Notes: generated by a model from the letters alone, not told the origin. A DNA stretch of 64,000 nucleotides from Clostridium sp. (GCA_031292145.1 JARLHR010000042.1:1-64000); one strand, 5' to 3'; numbered from the stretch's first letter, positions 17,115-26,495 are shown. Made by a program: numbers and translations.

Positions 17115-17819
17115 ATGAGTTTGTTAGAAAGAATAAAAGAATTAGGTGATATCCACGGTATTGATTTTATTGGTGTAGCAGGAATTAGTGAGGTTGAAAA
17201 TGAAATTAAAGAAATTGGTGGTTCTTTAATTTCTGATTTCCCAAGGGCACTATCTATTGGAATAATATTACCAAAGAGCATTGTAAACCTTCTAGACGAT
17301 AGAGATACATATGAAAATGTACTTCAATACAAAACACATGCTTACGATTTAATAAATAATCGGCTAGATAATTTTGCTTCGGTTGTCAGTTCTGTAATAC
17401 AGCGTAATGGTTATAAAGTAATGCCACTACCAGCAGCAGAGCGTATAGATAGTAATAGAGTTTGTGCGTCAATATCACATAAACTTACCGCAAGACTAGC
17501 TGGCTTTGGGTGGATAGGGAAGAACTGTCTTCTAATAAACCCTAATTACGGTCCTCGCATAAGGTGGACTACAGTACTAACTGATGCTCCCTTTGAAGAG
17601 AATAAAGAAACATTAGAAAGTCAATGTGGTAACTGCGATAAGTGTGCTAAAATATGTCCTGCTCAAGCGATATTTGGCAGAAATTATGTAGAACATGAAC
17701 CACGTGAGTCAAGGTTTGATGTAAAAAAATGTGAAGAGTATTTTTATAAACTTAAGGAAGAAGGAAAACTTGAGATATGTGGTATGTGCCTCTATGTCTG
17801 TCCGTATGGTAAAATATGA
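17115..17819 (+). CDS. 4Fe-4S double-cluster protein (QueG-related)
   Basis: The 234-residue protein is related to epoxyqueuosine reductase QueG but shorter. The N-terminal part (about 1-160) includes LPAAERID...ISHKLTARLAGFGWIGKN, the QueG-like cofactor-domain signature. The C-terminal part holds two clusters: C171-x2-C174-x2-C177-x3-C181 and C222-x2-C225-x3-C229. QueG proper also has HEAT-like repeats at the end that are missing here, so a different reductase role is likely. GAGAGG lies before ATG. It appears monocistronic. Confidence 0.75.
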   Translation: MSLLERIKELGDIHGIDFIGVAGISEVENEIKEIGGSLISDFPRALSIGIILPKSIVNLLDDRDTYENVLQYKTHAYDLINNRLDNFASVVSSVIQRNGYKVMPLPAAERIDSNRVCASISHKLTARLAGFGWIGKNCLLINPNYGPRIRWTTVLTDAPFEENKETLESQCGNCDKCAKICPAQAIFGRNYVEHEPRESRFDVKKCEEYFYKLKEEGKLEICGMCLYVCPYGKI

Positions 17820-18008
17820 CGATATCTATTAGTTTTATTTTGTAAGAGTATCTTTTTTATTATTCTAAAAATTATTAAAAAATTTTTTCGTATTTAAATG
17901 AAATTTTCTCCATTAGACCATATATCTAAATTAGAAGACACGTAAATAGCAATAAGTTAAGTGTGAAAACGTGATATTAAAAATAAAATGGTTAGGAGAA
18001 TGATAAAT

Positions 18009-18758
18009 ATGAGAGAAAGAAGATATGTAAAATTTAAGGTGGATATGTATGACGATACTAAATTTAAAATAATAGATATGAAACCTGAAAGAGATTTTAT
18101 CCACTATGTTTGGACTAGACTTGTAACTCTGGCTGGAAAAGTTAATTTAGATGGAGAGTTATATATGTCCAAAAACATTCCATATACAATAGAAACTTTA
18201 GGAATAGAGTTTAACCGAGGCATAGATCAAATTAAATTAGCATTAGATGTATTTATTGAATTTGAAATGATTGAACTTACTAAATATGGTGTTTATAGAG
18301 TGAAAAATTTTGTGAAGCATCAAAATATTAAAGTTAAGGAAAAAAATAAATCTGAAGATGCGGAAGAAGCTATAAATAAAATTGAAGTTCAAGGAAATGA
18401 AGCTTTAAAGGATGATATAGTTGATGATAAGGAATCATATAATAAAAAAAGTGAAAAAGTAATGGAAAATTCAAAAGACGCTGATAGAGATAATTTAAAA
18501 ATTACTTCTAAAGATATAAGTAACGTTACTGATAGCATCAATGATGAAAAGAGTAGTAATAATTCAAAGGATAATGTTCCAATAATATTAGAGACTAAAA
18601 AAAGTAGGAAGACTAATAGAAAGAAAAAAGAGGATAAGATAATAGATATTAATGTTATGGATGAAGAAGTAGAAGATAATTCAATCTGTTGTATTACTGA
18701 TGGCGTGAGACCTTTAAGGGAGGGTGAAAGTACTGTTGCAGAATTTTCATTTGGTTGA
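18009..18758 (+). CDS. Phage replisome organiser N-terminal domain protein
   Basis: The protein of about 249 residues has residues 1-110 matching the phage replisome organiser N-terminal domain (RYVKFKVDMYDDTKFKIID, then LDGELYMSKNIPYTIETLG, FIEFEMIE, VYRVKNFVKHQNI), a winged-helix DNA-binding domain found in prophage replication initiators. The remainder is a long, charged, probably disordered Lys/Asp/Ser-rich region. No other phage gene is nearby. AGGAG at 17994-17998 favours ATG 18009 over ATG 17988 or 18000. It may be a domesticated phage gene or a regulator built on that domain. Confidence 0.72.
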   Translation: MRERRYVKFKVDMYDDTKFKIIDMKPERDFIHYVWTRLVTLAGKVNLDGELYMSKNIPYTIETLGIEFNRGIDQIKLALDVFIEFEMIELTKYGVYRVKNFVKHQNIKVKEKNKSEDAEEAINKIEVQGNEALKDDIVDDKESYNKKSEKVMENSKDADRDNLKITSKDISNVTDSINDEKSSNNSKDNVPIILETKKSRKTNRKKKEDKIIDINVMDEEVEDNSICCITDGVRPLREGESTVAEFSFG

Positions 18759-18803
18759 ATAGGATTATAAAATGTTGCAGTATAGTTTTTAAAGGAGAAT
18801 CAT

Positions 18804-19772
18804 ATGAAAGGATTAGAAAAAGGTACAAGTAAAAGAAAATTAAGAATAAAACAAATTATCGTCTATATTATAATAATGCTTTTAATTGGGGCAGTCTGGC
18901 AAAGAATAATGGTTGAAAAAGAAACAAATATGTTATTACCTAAGGGAGAAGTATTTGATATTAACAATCACAATATGTATATACATTCTGCAGGAAGTGG
19001 AAGAAATACTGTTGTTTTTGTTACAGGATCTGGAACACCAAGTTCCTTTACGGATTTTTACAGAATGCAAATGGAACTGCAGCCGTATGCAAGAACAGTA
19101 AGTTTTGATAAGGCGGGATTTGGATGGAGTGAAAAAACTGATATACCTAGAACCATAGATGTATTATCCGAAGAGTTACATGAACTACTTGAAAAATCAG
19201 GACAATCATCGTCTTATATATTAGTGGGACATTCATTAGCTTCTTTGGAAGTAATCCGTTTTGCACAAAAATACCCTACTGAAGTTAAAGGAATTGTTTT
19301 GTTAGATGGGGGGAGTCCAGAATTTTATGCTAATGACTCTGAGATAAAATCATATATATTAAATCGTTTTAGTGCCGGATTAAGAGTAACAGGAATTGCA
19401 AGAGCACTTGGAAATTTAGGGATTAAACTTCCCTTGCTTGGTGAAAATTTACGTTATAACGCACTACCAGATGATATACAGAAGATAGATGTGGCCATGT
19501 ATTATAAATATCTTGGGAATACAAGCAATTTAGAGTATATTAAAAACATAAATGAAAATGCTAGGGAAGTAGTAAAGAATGGGCATCTTAATAATATTCC
19601 TTTAGTTATTGTATCCTCTGATAGTGGGGAAGGTTGGGAAAAAACTCAGCAAGAATTATTAAATTGGTCAAATTGTAGTTCTCAGGAAACACTTTATAAT
19701 TCTAGCCACTATATCCATTGGACTAATATTGATTATATAGTTGATAAAATAAAGGGACTTGTAGCTAAATAA
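18804..19772 (+). CDS. Membrane-anchored alpha/beta hydrolase
   Basis: The 322-residue protein has a basic N-terminus, one membrane segment at about 17-33, then an alpha/beta hydrolase fold. The nucleophile elbow is VGHSLAS with S144. The oxyanion region is VTGSGTPSS; an Asp and His appear late (SSDSGEGW, YNSSHYIHW). The hydrolase domain should lie outside the membrane. Substrate is unknown. AAAGGAG precedes ATG. It stands between a phage-like gene and a wall-binding protein. Confidence 0.8.
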   Translation: MKGLEKGTSKRKLRIKQIIVYIIIMLLIGAVWQRIMVEKETNMLLPKGEVFDINNHNMYIHSAGSGRNTVVFVTGSGTPSSFTDFYRMQMELQPYARTVSFDKAGFGWSEKTDIPRTIDVLSEELHELLEKSGQSSSYILVGHSLASLEVIRFAQKYPTEVKGIVLLDGGSPEFYANDSEIKSYILNRFSAGLRVTGIARALGNLGIKLPLLGENLRYNALPDDIQKIDVAMYYKYLGNTSNLEYIKNINENAREVVKNGHLNNIPLVIVSSDSGEGWEKTQQELLNWSNCSSQETLYNSSHYIHWTNIDYIVDKIKGLVAK

Positions 19773-19780
19773 TGCGATGT

Positions 19781-19810
19781 TTACAGCTTATGTTATAATT
19801 GATTTATAAT
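19781..19810 (+). promoter_or_regulatory. Promoter of the wall-binding protein gene, shared with 24829
   Basis: TTACAG at 19781-19786, an 18-base spacer and TATAAT at 19805-19810. The 24 bases at 19795-19818 are identical to 24843-24866, upstream of the polysaccharide deacetylase gene. Confidence 0.6.
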
Positions 19811-19855
19811 AGTAAATAATTATGTGGAAATAAAAAGAGAATTTGGGAGAGTAAA

Positions 19856-21100
19856 ATGAAAATGTTAAAATTAACAAAAGTAATAGTGAATTCATTAGTG
19901 GTAGTTTCAGCATTAGCATTAAATCCAACAGGAGCAAGTGCAGAATGGAAACAAGATTCAAATGGCTGGTGGAATGCAGAAGGAAATTCATGGTCAGTAG
20001 GTTGGAAAGAGATGGATGGAAAGTGGTATTATTTTGATAACACTGGATATATGAAAACAGGTTGGATACAAGAAGGAGATAAATGGTATTATTTGGATAG
20101 TGATGGTGCTATGGTTAAAAATACTGCCATTAATGGTTATAAATTAGATTCTGATGGAGTCTGGATTCAATCATCACAAAATAGTTTATCAAATATTAAT
20201 TCTGAGTCTAAAAATATAAGTGATGAAACTGAAGCAATCAATAGAAAATCAATAGTTAAAGATGGTAATTATCTATATGAATCTGGTAAGTTATCAAAAG
20301 TTAATATTAATGGAACAAATAAAACCTATATTGGGCAGGTATATGGAAGTATTATCGGTGTTGCTGATGGTTGGGTTTATTATGTAGATGGAGATATTGG
20401 ATACCCAGGTAGCAGCGGAGGTATATACAAAATAAGGGATAATGAAAAAATCAAGCTAACAAATGAGGATTATATTATAGATGCTGTCCTTTATAAAGGG
20501 TCAATATATTATGCATTAGGGCCTAAAGCCTATGATAATAATGTGATTAAGGGAGGATTATATAAAGTTGATATTGATGGAAGAAACAAAGTCCAGCTTT
20601 CTGACCAAGTGGTTGAGAATATAAATATATATAAAGATTTCATATACTACAGTGGAAATCAACAGATTTTTAAAATGAATACTGATGGTACTAACAGAAC
20701 AAAAATCTGCAATCATTATGTAAAATCCTTAAAAGTAAGTGGTGATAATGTTTATTTTAGCAACTTTGATGATAACTATAAATTATATAAGATTAGTATT
20801 GACGGTACAAATGAAAAAAAATTAAATGATGATATCAGCTGGGATATTCAAGTGAGTGGAAATTGGATATACTACAGTAATAATCCTTATGACGGACATA
20901 CTGCCATGATACTACCTCTTGACCAGACAAGAGGAAATATTTATAAAATCACTACTGATGGAACTGATAGAACTAAGATAAATAGTGAGGTCAGCAGGTT
21001 GCCTGAAGTAGTAGATGGATGGATATATTATAATAATTTGTCTGATAGCCAATGCTATAAAATGAAATTAGATGGTAGTAATAAATTAGTTGTGGAATAA
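19856..21100 (+). CDS. Secreted cell-wall-binding-repeat protein with DUF5050 domain
   Basis: The 414-residue protein has a signal peptide (residues 1-29, ending ASAEW). Cell-wall/choline-binding-type repeats follow at about 30-105 (GWWNAEGNSWSVGW, GKWYYFDNTGYMKTGW, DKWYYLDSDGAMVKN). After a linker, residues about 140-414 form a DUF5050-type beta-propeller-like domain with a repeated [IY]YKI..DGTN motif (LSKVNINGTN, LYKVDIDGRN, IFKMNTDGTN, LYKISIDGTN, IYKITTDGTD, CYKMKLDGSN). It is a surface protein of unknown ligand. GGGAG precedes the ATG. Confidence 0.85.
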   Translation: MKMLKLTKVIVNSLVVVSALALNPTGASAEWKQDSNGWWNAEGNSWSVGWKEMDGKWYYFDNTGYMKTGWIQEGDKWYYLDSDGAMVKNTAINGYKLDSDGVWIQSSQNSLSNINSESKNISDETEAINRKSIVKDGNYLYESGKLSKVNINGTNKTYIGQVYGSIIGVADGWVYYVDGDIGYPGSSGGIYKIRDNEKIKLTNEDYIIDAVLYKGSIYYALGPKAYDNNVIKGGLYKVDIDGRNKVQLSDQVVENINIYKDFIYYSGNQQIFKMNTDGTNRTKICNHYVKSLKVSGDNVYFSNFDDNYKLYKISIDGTNEKKLNDDISWDIQVSGNWIYYSNNPYDGHTAMILPLDQTRGNIYKITTDGTDRTKINSEVSRLPEVVDGWIYYNNLSDSQCYKMKLDGSNKLVVE

Positions 21101-21149
21101 CTAGTATTGTTATTATAAGCCACACTTAAAATTTCTATGAAACTAGAAA

Positions 21150-21190
21150 AAGGCTAATTACTTAATTTTGTTTTGTAATTAGCTCTTTCT
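21150..21190 (+). terminator. Intrinsic terminator after the wall-binding protein
   Basis: GCTAATTAC (21153-21161) and GTAATTAGC (21175-21183), extended by flanking AAAAAG/CTCTTT pairing, with a T-rich tail. Confidence 0.65.
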
Positions 21191-21256
21191 CATTTGTCTC
21201 TAATAATTATTAAATGTGCCTTAATTAAATCTTGGCTATAACAATTCTTGGAACAC

Positions 21257-22965
21257 CTAACCTAATTTAATAATGCAATCCTTCCTATAAAAAGAAATTC
21301 CATATTTTATTATATTCTCATAACCTTCCTGTCTAAGCTCCTCGTCATATTTGTTAGTTTCTATTTGCTCTAAGGCTTCATCGCACATTTTATAAATTTC
21401 TTTTGGTTCTTTGCATATCTTAAGCTCCATTATTACTGCTGGGTCAAATATTGATGGAGATTTTATATAAATATCACTTCGACCATTTCCAGATTCTCTG
21501 TTAGATTTTAGTATATGATCATGCATATTTGCGAGTACTCCAACCACAAAACCATGATAGAAATTTTCATAGGCATCATTAAAGCTTATGGTTTCTCTTA
21601 AGAGCTTATTAAGTTCTTTTTGAAAAGTTGCACTATCTTTATTAAGGATTGAATTATATAAAACACTTAAATCCTTAGCTTTTATCTTTTCCTCAAACCA
21701 CTTTAGAATTTTAGTTCTAAAAATGTATTTAACTTCTCGATTTGGTATACTTAATTCTAAATACCTATTATCTTCACTATCCATTCTTTCATTTACTTTT
21801 TTAAAATATCCAGTAAAAAACATGAAATTCCATAAATTATCCATTGTATCGTAAATTTCATCATAAGTTATATCTTCATGAACGGGCTTTTCTATAGTTT
21901 TTCCTTCAATTAATAGTTCAATTTCTTTTTTAGTTGCCGTATCTGATTTTTCTATGAGACTTCTTACTATACTGTTTGAACTTGTATTTGCCCAATAAGA
22001 AGTTGGAAATGTATTGAAGTCTGTTACTAAATCTTCACAAATCTTACTACGCTCCATGGATTATACACTTCAGTATTTCCAAAAGTATATCCATTGTACC
22101 AATTTTTAATTAGTTCTTCTTTTTCTACTAACTCATAATCATTAGGTAGTACCTTTAAATTGTCTTGTGTAAACCCAAAGTATTCTGAGTAGGATTTACT
22201 CAATATTGAGATTATTTCTAGATTATTTAAGCCTGTAAATATACTTTCACGTGAAATACGCAAGCATCCTGTAATTACTGCAAATTCTAAAGAAGAATTA
22301 GTTTTTAATGCTGATTCAAAAAGAGATCTTATAAAAGCGATCATTCTATCATAAAATCCTTCAAAGAAAGCATTTTCAAGTGGAACATCGTATTCATCAA
22401 TAAGTATTATTACCTTCTTATTATGATGCTTTTCTAAACATTCACATAGGAAATATAAGGAATCAGTATAATCTCCTTCTTCACCCTGTTCCTTTAAAAT
22501 TTTTAAATATCTTTCTTTTTTATGTTTCAATTCTTCATTTTCTAATATATATTCATGTCTTTCAAATTCTTCTGCTATCCTTCTTCTAATAGAAATATAA
22601 GCTAATTCAAAATTGGGTTGCTTAGCTGATTTTAAAGATAAATTAATCACAGGATATTGTCCCATATGTGATATATACTTTTGTCCAGCTTTCATTATAT
22701 TTAAGTTTTCAAAAATGTATGAATTATCCTTGCTGCTGTTCTCAAAAAAGTATTGAAGCATACTCATGTTTAATGTCTTCCCAAACCTTCGCGGTCTTGT
22801 AATTAAATTAACAGCTCCCTTATTGTCTAATAAATCTTTTATAAGCAAGGTCTTATCGACGAAATAATATCCTCTAGTTATTAGCATTTCAAAATTATCT
22901 ATACCTATTGGCAGTGGTTTAAATTTAATTTCATCACTTCCATTTCCTTTTCGTTTCTTTCTCAT
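21257..22965 (-). pseudogene. AAA-ATPase / PD-(D/E)XK nuclease protein, split by a frameshift
   Basis: Two overlapping frames on the minus strand are halves of one family protein. The upstream half (22965-22027, 312 aa) is an AAA-ATPase-like domain: start LPIGIDNFEMLITRGYYFVDKTLLI, P-loop RPRRFGKTLNMSML, VIILIDEYDVP. The downstream half (22057-21257, 266 aa) is the linker plus PD-(D/E)XK nuclease domain (AVIMELKI; IIKYGISFYRKDC). Near 22032 the first frame reads NPWSVVRFVKI-stop and the second DLVTDFNTFPTSYW. Adding one G restores NPWSVV..FVKDLVTDF. An intact member would have about 560 residues. Members of this family are often multicopy and of unknown role. Confidence 0.8.
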
Positions 22966-23329
22966 TCTTTGCTATAGTATATTATACCCCATATTATACT
23001 TACTTGAAATAAGATTTTAGCAGCTGTTGCCTTGACCGAAACCTAAATAAAATCTTCACTAATGAATTATTGAAACATAACTATAGGCATTTGTCTTTTG
23101 CCGAGGTTATTTCAATCACAAAGGAATGCAACTATAACCACTATATGTATAATATGTATAATATATTATAAAACATGTTATAATTGAAATTGTAAAATCA
23201 GCAGGATATTCAATGGCTTTGGCTAATTCTAAAAGATTAGCCAAAGCCATTAAAAAAAGTATTCTTTATGTACAGGAAACATAAGATTTGGAAAGTAAAT
23301 TATAAATTTTAATTTGTGGAGATACTAAT
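22966..23329. other. Intergenic region with a 16-bp perfect inverted repeat
   Basis: Apart from the hairpin at 23212-23251, only AT-rich promoter-like sequence is visible, including a TATAAT near 23179. No coding sequence can be supported. Confidence 0.5.
23212..23251. repeat. Perfect 16-bp inverted repeat hairpin
   Basis: AATGGCTTTGGCTAAT (23212-23227) and ATTAGCCAAAGCCATT (23236-23251) are exact complements around TCTAAAAG. A7 rather than T follows on the plus strand, so it is not a standard plus-strand terminator. Confidence 0.75.
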
Positions 23330-23443
23330 ATGATAAGAAGAGCAGAAATAAAAGATGCATCGATGTTGGCAGAAATTTTAATATTTGCAAAAAGAACTGC
23401 TTACAGGCAGATATTTAACAATGATAATGTTTCATTATTGTAA
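23330..23443 (+). pseudogene. N-terminal fragment of a GNAT acetyltransferase
   Basis: A 37-codon frame starting MIRRAEIKDASMLAEI resembles the first strand and helix of GNAT acetyltransferases (IRxAxxxDA...), then ends at TAA. GTGGAG lies before the ATG. The acetyl-CoA-binding body is absent, so this is a remnant. Confidence 0.55.
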
Positions 23444-23470
23444 ATAGTAATTTGAAATGGAGTTGGCTTT

Positions 23471-23818
23471 ATGAATTGCAATATTAAATCATTATATTTA
23501 TGCGTCACTGACATGGAAAGAGCAATTTTATTTTATGAATCATTTTTTGAACAAAAAGTTACTGTGAAAGACAGTTTATATAGTGTTTTTGATATTAATG
23601 GGTTTCGATTGGGATTATTTGCATTTGAGAAAGTGCAGGAAGTACATATATTTGGAAGTAATTGCTTACCAAGTGTTTCAGTAGAAAATATAGATATATT
23701 CAATAAAAAATTGGAAGGGCTAAAGATTATTTTTCCTGCCACTAAGATAGGAAATAACTGGGTAGCGGAATTTGAGGATAGCGAAGGAAATCATATAGAA
23801 CTAACGACTCCAATTTGA
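23471..23818 (+). CDS. VOC family (glyoxalase/bleomycin-resistance fold) protein
   Basis: The 115-residue protein has the paired beta-alpha-beta-beta-beta modules of vicinal-oxygen-chelate proteins. It starts with IKSLYLCVTDMERAILFYESFF and ends with WVAEFEDSEGNHIELTTP, which holds the last metal-ligand Glu position. Most such small clostridial proteins have no known substrate. It follows the GNAT fragment by 27 bases. Confidence 0.78.
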   Translation: MNCNIKSLYLCVTDMERAILFYESFFEQKVTVKDSLYSVFDINGFRLGLFAFEKVQEVHIFGSNCLPSVSVENIDIFNKKLEGLKIIFPATKIGNNWVAEFEDSEGNHIELTTPI

Positions 23819-23966
23819 TAAATTCAAATTTTTCTAAGACTTGTTCTTTTGTTATAATTAAAGCATCTTAATTAAATTTAGAATTATCTATATATTAAAG
23901 GATTTATAGAAAAAATAAACTGGTATAATTAAAAAATATAGATAGTTATATGATGGGTTGGTTTGC

Positions 23967-24041
23967 ATGAAAATCGATAGATTATTTGAAAATCCAAAGG
24001 TAGAGGAAACTCTTAAAAAAGTAAAATCAGTTAAAGAATAG
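23967..24041 (+). CDS. Very short ORF, 24 residues (possible remnant)
   Basis: ATG 23967 to TAG 24041 encodes a charged 24-residue peptide (MKIDRLFENPKVEETLKKVK...). The GAAGGAG that follows its stop serves the next gene. It could be a leader peptide or the remains of a gene; I have no family match. Confidence 0.25.
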   Translation: MKIDRLFENPKVEETLKKVKSVKE

Positions 24042-24056
24042 AAGGAGAGTTTAATT

Positions 24057-24608
24057 ATGAATAAAAATGTTTATGAAGAGTGTCCAATATATAAAAATGA
24101 GTTAATTACATTAAGGAAAACTAATGAAGAAGATTTAGAAGAATTGCTTAAATGTTATTCAGATGAAAAAGCAGTACAATTATTCAATTCTGATAATTGT
24201 CACGGTGATAATTTTTATTACACAACACCTGAAAAAATGAGACAAGCAATAGAGTTTTGGGAATATTCATATAAAAATAAATATTTTGTAAGATGGACAG
24301 TAATTTTAAATGATACTAATGAAAAAATTGGTACTATAGAAATGTTTCATAGATTAGCAGAAGATGAATTTAATCATTATGGTGTTTTAAGAATAGACCT
24401 TCAAAGCAAATATGAAAGACAGGATATAATAGAATCCATATTAACTATTTCAAATAAATTCTTCTATAGTGATTTTGATGTTAAGGCTATACTTACAAAA
24501 GCAGTTCCAATAGCTAATGAACGCATTAAGGCATTAAATAAGATGGGATATAGGTCTGTCAATAAAAAATTTATGACATATGACGGCTATTATTGCAGAG
24601 AAATTTAA
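24057..24608 (+). CDS. GNAT family N-acetyltransferase
   Basis: The 183-residue protein of the RimJ/RimL-like GNAT type starts with ELITLRKTNEEDLEELLKCYSD. The middle contains WTVILNDTNEKIGTIEM, and the acetyl-CoA region has LRIDLQSKYERQDIIESIL, although the usual Q/RxxGxG/A loop is poorly kept (SKYERQD). The end holds NERIKALNKMGYR. Substrate is unknown. GAAGGAG precedes the ATG. Confidence 0.78.
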   Translation: MNKNVYEECPIYKNELITLRKTNEEDLEELLKCYSDEKAVQLFNSDNCHGDNFYYTTPEKMRQAIEFWEYSYKNKYFVRWTVILNDTNEKIGTIEMFHRLAEDEFNHYGVLRIDLQSKYERQDIIESILTISNKFFYSDFDVKAILTKAVPIANERIKALNKMGYRSVNKKFMTYDGYYCREI

Positions 24609-24828
24609 TAATATTTTATTCTGATTATATAAGCAAATTTCATCTTCTAAAGGTGAATCCGTTTTAACATCTAGATTAGTTACGATGGTGCTATACCTTC
24701 CACAGCATCCAGCCTTAGTTATAAGCATATTATTAATTTCCAATACACATTTTTTCCATATCATACTTGTTGAGTATTTTATCAGGTATATCTAGAACTT
24801 GTTATTTGTAAGCTGAACAATGTAATAT

Positions 24829-24858
24829 TTGTAGCTTGTACCATAATTGATTTATAAT
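24829..24858 (+). promoter_or_regulatory. Promoter of the deacetylase gene, shared with 19781
   Basis: TTGTAG at 24829-24834, an 18-base spacer and TATAAT at 24853-24858. Positions 24843-24866 are identical to 19795-19818. Confidence 0.6.
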
Positions 24859-24905
24859 AGTAAATAGTGATAAAGTAAAATTTATTTATATAGCAGGAGG
24901 CTAAT

Positions 24906-25613
24906 ATGAGCAAAGCATATTTAACAATAGATGATGGACCAACTAAAAATACAAAAGCATTGATGGATTTTCTTATTAGTAAAAATATAACACCCATTAT
25001 GTTTTTTTGTGGAGAACAGATTAGTAAAGAGAGAGAAAACGGAATATATGCAATTCAAAATGGTGCTATCATAGGTAATCACAGTTATACGCACCCAAGT
25101 TTCTCTGAACTTGATTTAGATAAATGCATTGCTGAAATTGAACGTCAAGAAGAGCAAATTGATTTGTTGTACAAAGATGCAGGTGTGTTAAGAAAATACA
25201 AGTTGATTCGTTTCCCATATGGTGATAAGGGTGGTAAAAACAAAAATGCTTTACAAGAATATTTTAGCAAGAATGGATTTAGTAGAATTGATGCTACTGA
25301 AATTAACTACGACTGGTATTATGAGAAGGGATTAAATACGGATTATGATGTTCTTTGGACATTTGATTTTACAGAATATAAATTAGAATATGGTAATGGG
25401 TTTACTTATAATAATATTCTAAATCTAATTGATGATGATAAACCGGAGACAGGAGGATCACTTCTTGCACCCAATACACACAATATTGTATTAATTCATG
25501 ACCATGAAAAGACAGAAGAGATTTGTCCAAATTATTTTTATAATATCATAAATTATGTTTTAGACAAAGGCGTTGAATTTATTAAACCGAAGTTTATAAT
25601 TCCTGAAAATTAG
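24906..25613 (+). CDS. Polysaccharide deacetylase (NodB) family protein
   Basis: The 235-residue carbohydrate esterase-4 protein has motif 1 TIDDGPT (residues 7-13, metal Asp and base Asp), motif 2 NHSYTHP (metal His pair) and motif 3 RFPYGDKGG. It removes acetyl groups from amino-sugar polymers such as peptidoglycan GlcNAc/MurNAc or chito-oligomers. No signal peptide or membrane segment is visible, which is odd for a wall enzyme and suggests non-classical export or an intracellular substrate. AGCAGGAGG precedes ATG. The promoter is shared in sequence with the wall-binding protein at 19856. Confidence 0.85.
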   Translation: MSKAYLTIDDGPTKNTKALMDFLISKNITPIMFFCGEQISKERENGIYAIQNGAIIGNHSYTHPSFSELDLDKCIAEIERQEEQIDLLYKDAGVLRKYKLIRFPYGDKGGKNKNALQEYFSKNGFSRIDATEINYDWYYEKGLNTDYDVLWTFDFTEYKLEYGNGFTYNNILNLIDDDKPETGGSLLAPNTHNIVLIHDHEKTEEICPNYFYNIINYVLDKGVEFIKPKFIIPEN

Positions 25614-25668
25614 GTTGTGAGCATAATTTTCTTATATCATGTATCAATAAAAATAAATAACAAATTGT

Positions 25669-25707
25669 AAAATCGCATTATTTCAAGAGATTGAATTTGC
25701 GATTTTT
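25669..25707 (+). terminator. Intrinsic terminator after the deacetylase gene
   Basis: AAAATCGCA (25669-25677) pairs with TGCGATTTT (25698-25706), with an inner TTTCAA/TTGAA stem, then T-rich sequence. The surrounding spacer resembles that at 26467-26528. Confidence 0.8.
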
Positions 25708-25732
25708 AAATTGAGAAATGGAGGTTCAATTA

Positions 25733-26401
25733 ATGGCAACATGGAATGAATTGTTTTTGGATGAAAAATTCATTGCTGCTTTACCACAGCCAGAAGTATA
25801 TAAATTTGTAAAGGTTCTTGAGGGCATATTTCCTGATAGCCCCCTATCAATATGGGACTTTTGCTGTGGTGCAGGAAGGCATACTGTATTAATATCTCAA
25901 ATGGGGCACAATGCATATGGAAGTGATATTTCTGAAAATGGGATTAATCATACACAGAAATGGCTGGAAAGCAATGGTTTAAGGGCAAACCTTAAATTAG
26001 CAGACATGACTGATAGCTTATTTGCAGGCATGAATTTTCATGGTGCTGTATCTTGGGATGCCTTACACCATAATACTATTGATAATATAAATAAAGCTGT
26101 AGAAAACATATATGAAAGCCTTTGTGAAGGTGGTATGTTTATGGTATCATTGCTTTCTACAAAATCAGGTAGAAAAGGCCTTAGGGGAAAAGAAATAGAA
26201 AAAAATACCTTTGTCAGGGAAAATGGTCCTGAAGCAGGAGTATCTCACCACTATTTTGATGAACAGGGAATAAGGGAGTTATTCAAAAAATGGCAAATTA
26301 TAAGTTTGGCTGATATTGATGTTACCTATATAGAGGAGAATATTCATTATTTATCTAATCCATTTCCATATACAAAGTGGAATGTTATTGTAAAAAAGTA
26401 G
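25733..26401 (+). CDS. Class I SAM-dependent methyltransferase
   Basis: The protein of about 222 residues has the class I methyltransferase fold. The SAM-binding motif I is WDFCCGAGRHT at about residue 38, the acidic residue after strand 2 is GSDIS, and motif IV is VSWDALHHN followed by a helix. The acceptor is unknown. ATG 25733 has GGAGG 9 bases upstream; ATG 25718 overlaps that ribosome site and is rejected. Confidence 0.82.
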   Translation: MATWNELFLDEKFIAALPQPEVYKFVKVLEGIFPDSPLSIWDFCCGAGRHTVLISQMGHNAYGSDISENGINHTQKWLESNGLRANLKLADMTDSLFAGMNFHGAVSWDALHHNTIDNINKAVENIYESLCEGGMFMVSLLSTKSGRKGLRGKEIEKNTFVRENGPEAGVSHHYFDEQGIRELFKKWQIISLADIDVTYIEENIHYLSNPFPYTKWNVIVKK

Positions 26402-26495
26402 TATGTTTAAAACTATAAGCATTTATAGAGAATTTTTACATTGGTTAAGACATAATATTCATATCACGAATCAATAAAAATAAATTGTAAATTGT

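Noticed and set aside
22020-22065. Programmed frameshift in the AAA/nuclease gene
   Set aside because: No slippery heptamer, stimulatory stem or internal ribosome site at the break, so simple mutation or sequencing error is more likely.
24609-24764. Minus-strand frame with a GC-richer CCGRYSTIVTNLDVKTDSPLE-like segment
   Set aside because: It has no ribosome site, runs into the GNAT gene antisense and matches no family I know. It may be a remnant but cannot be supported.
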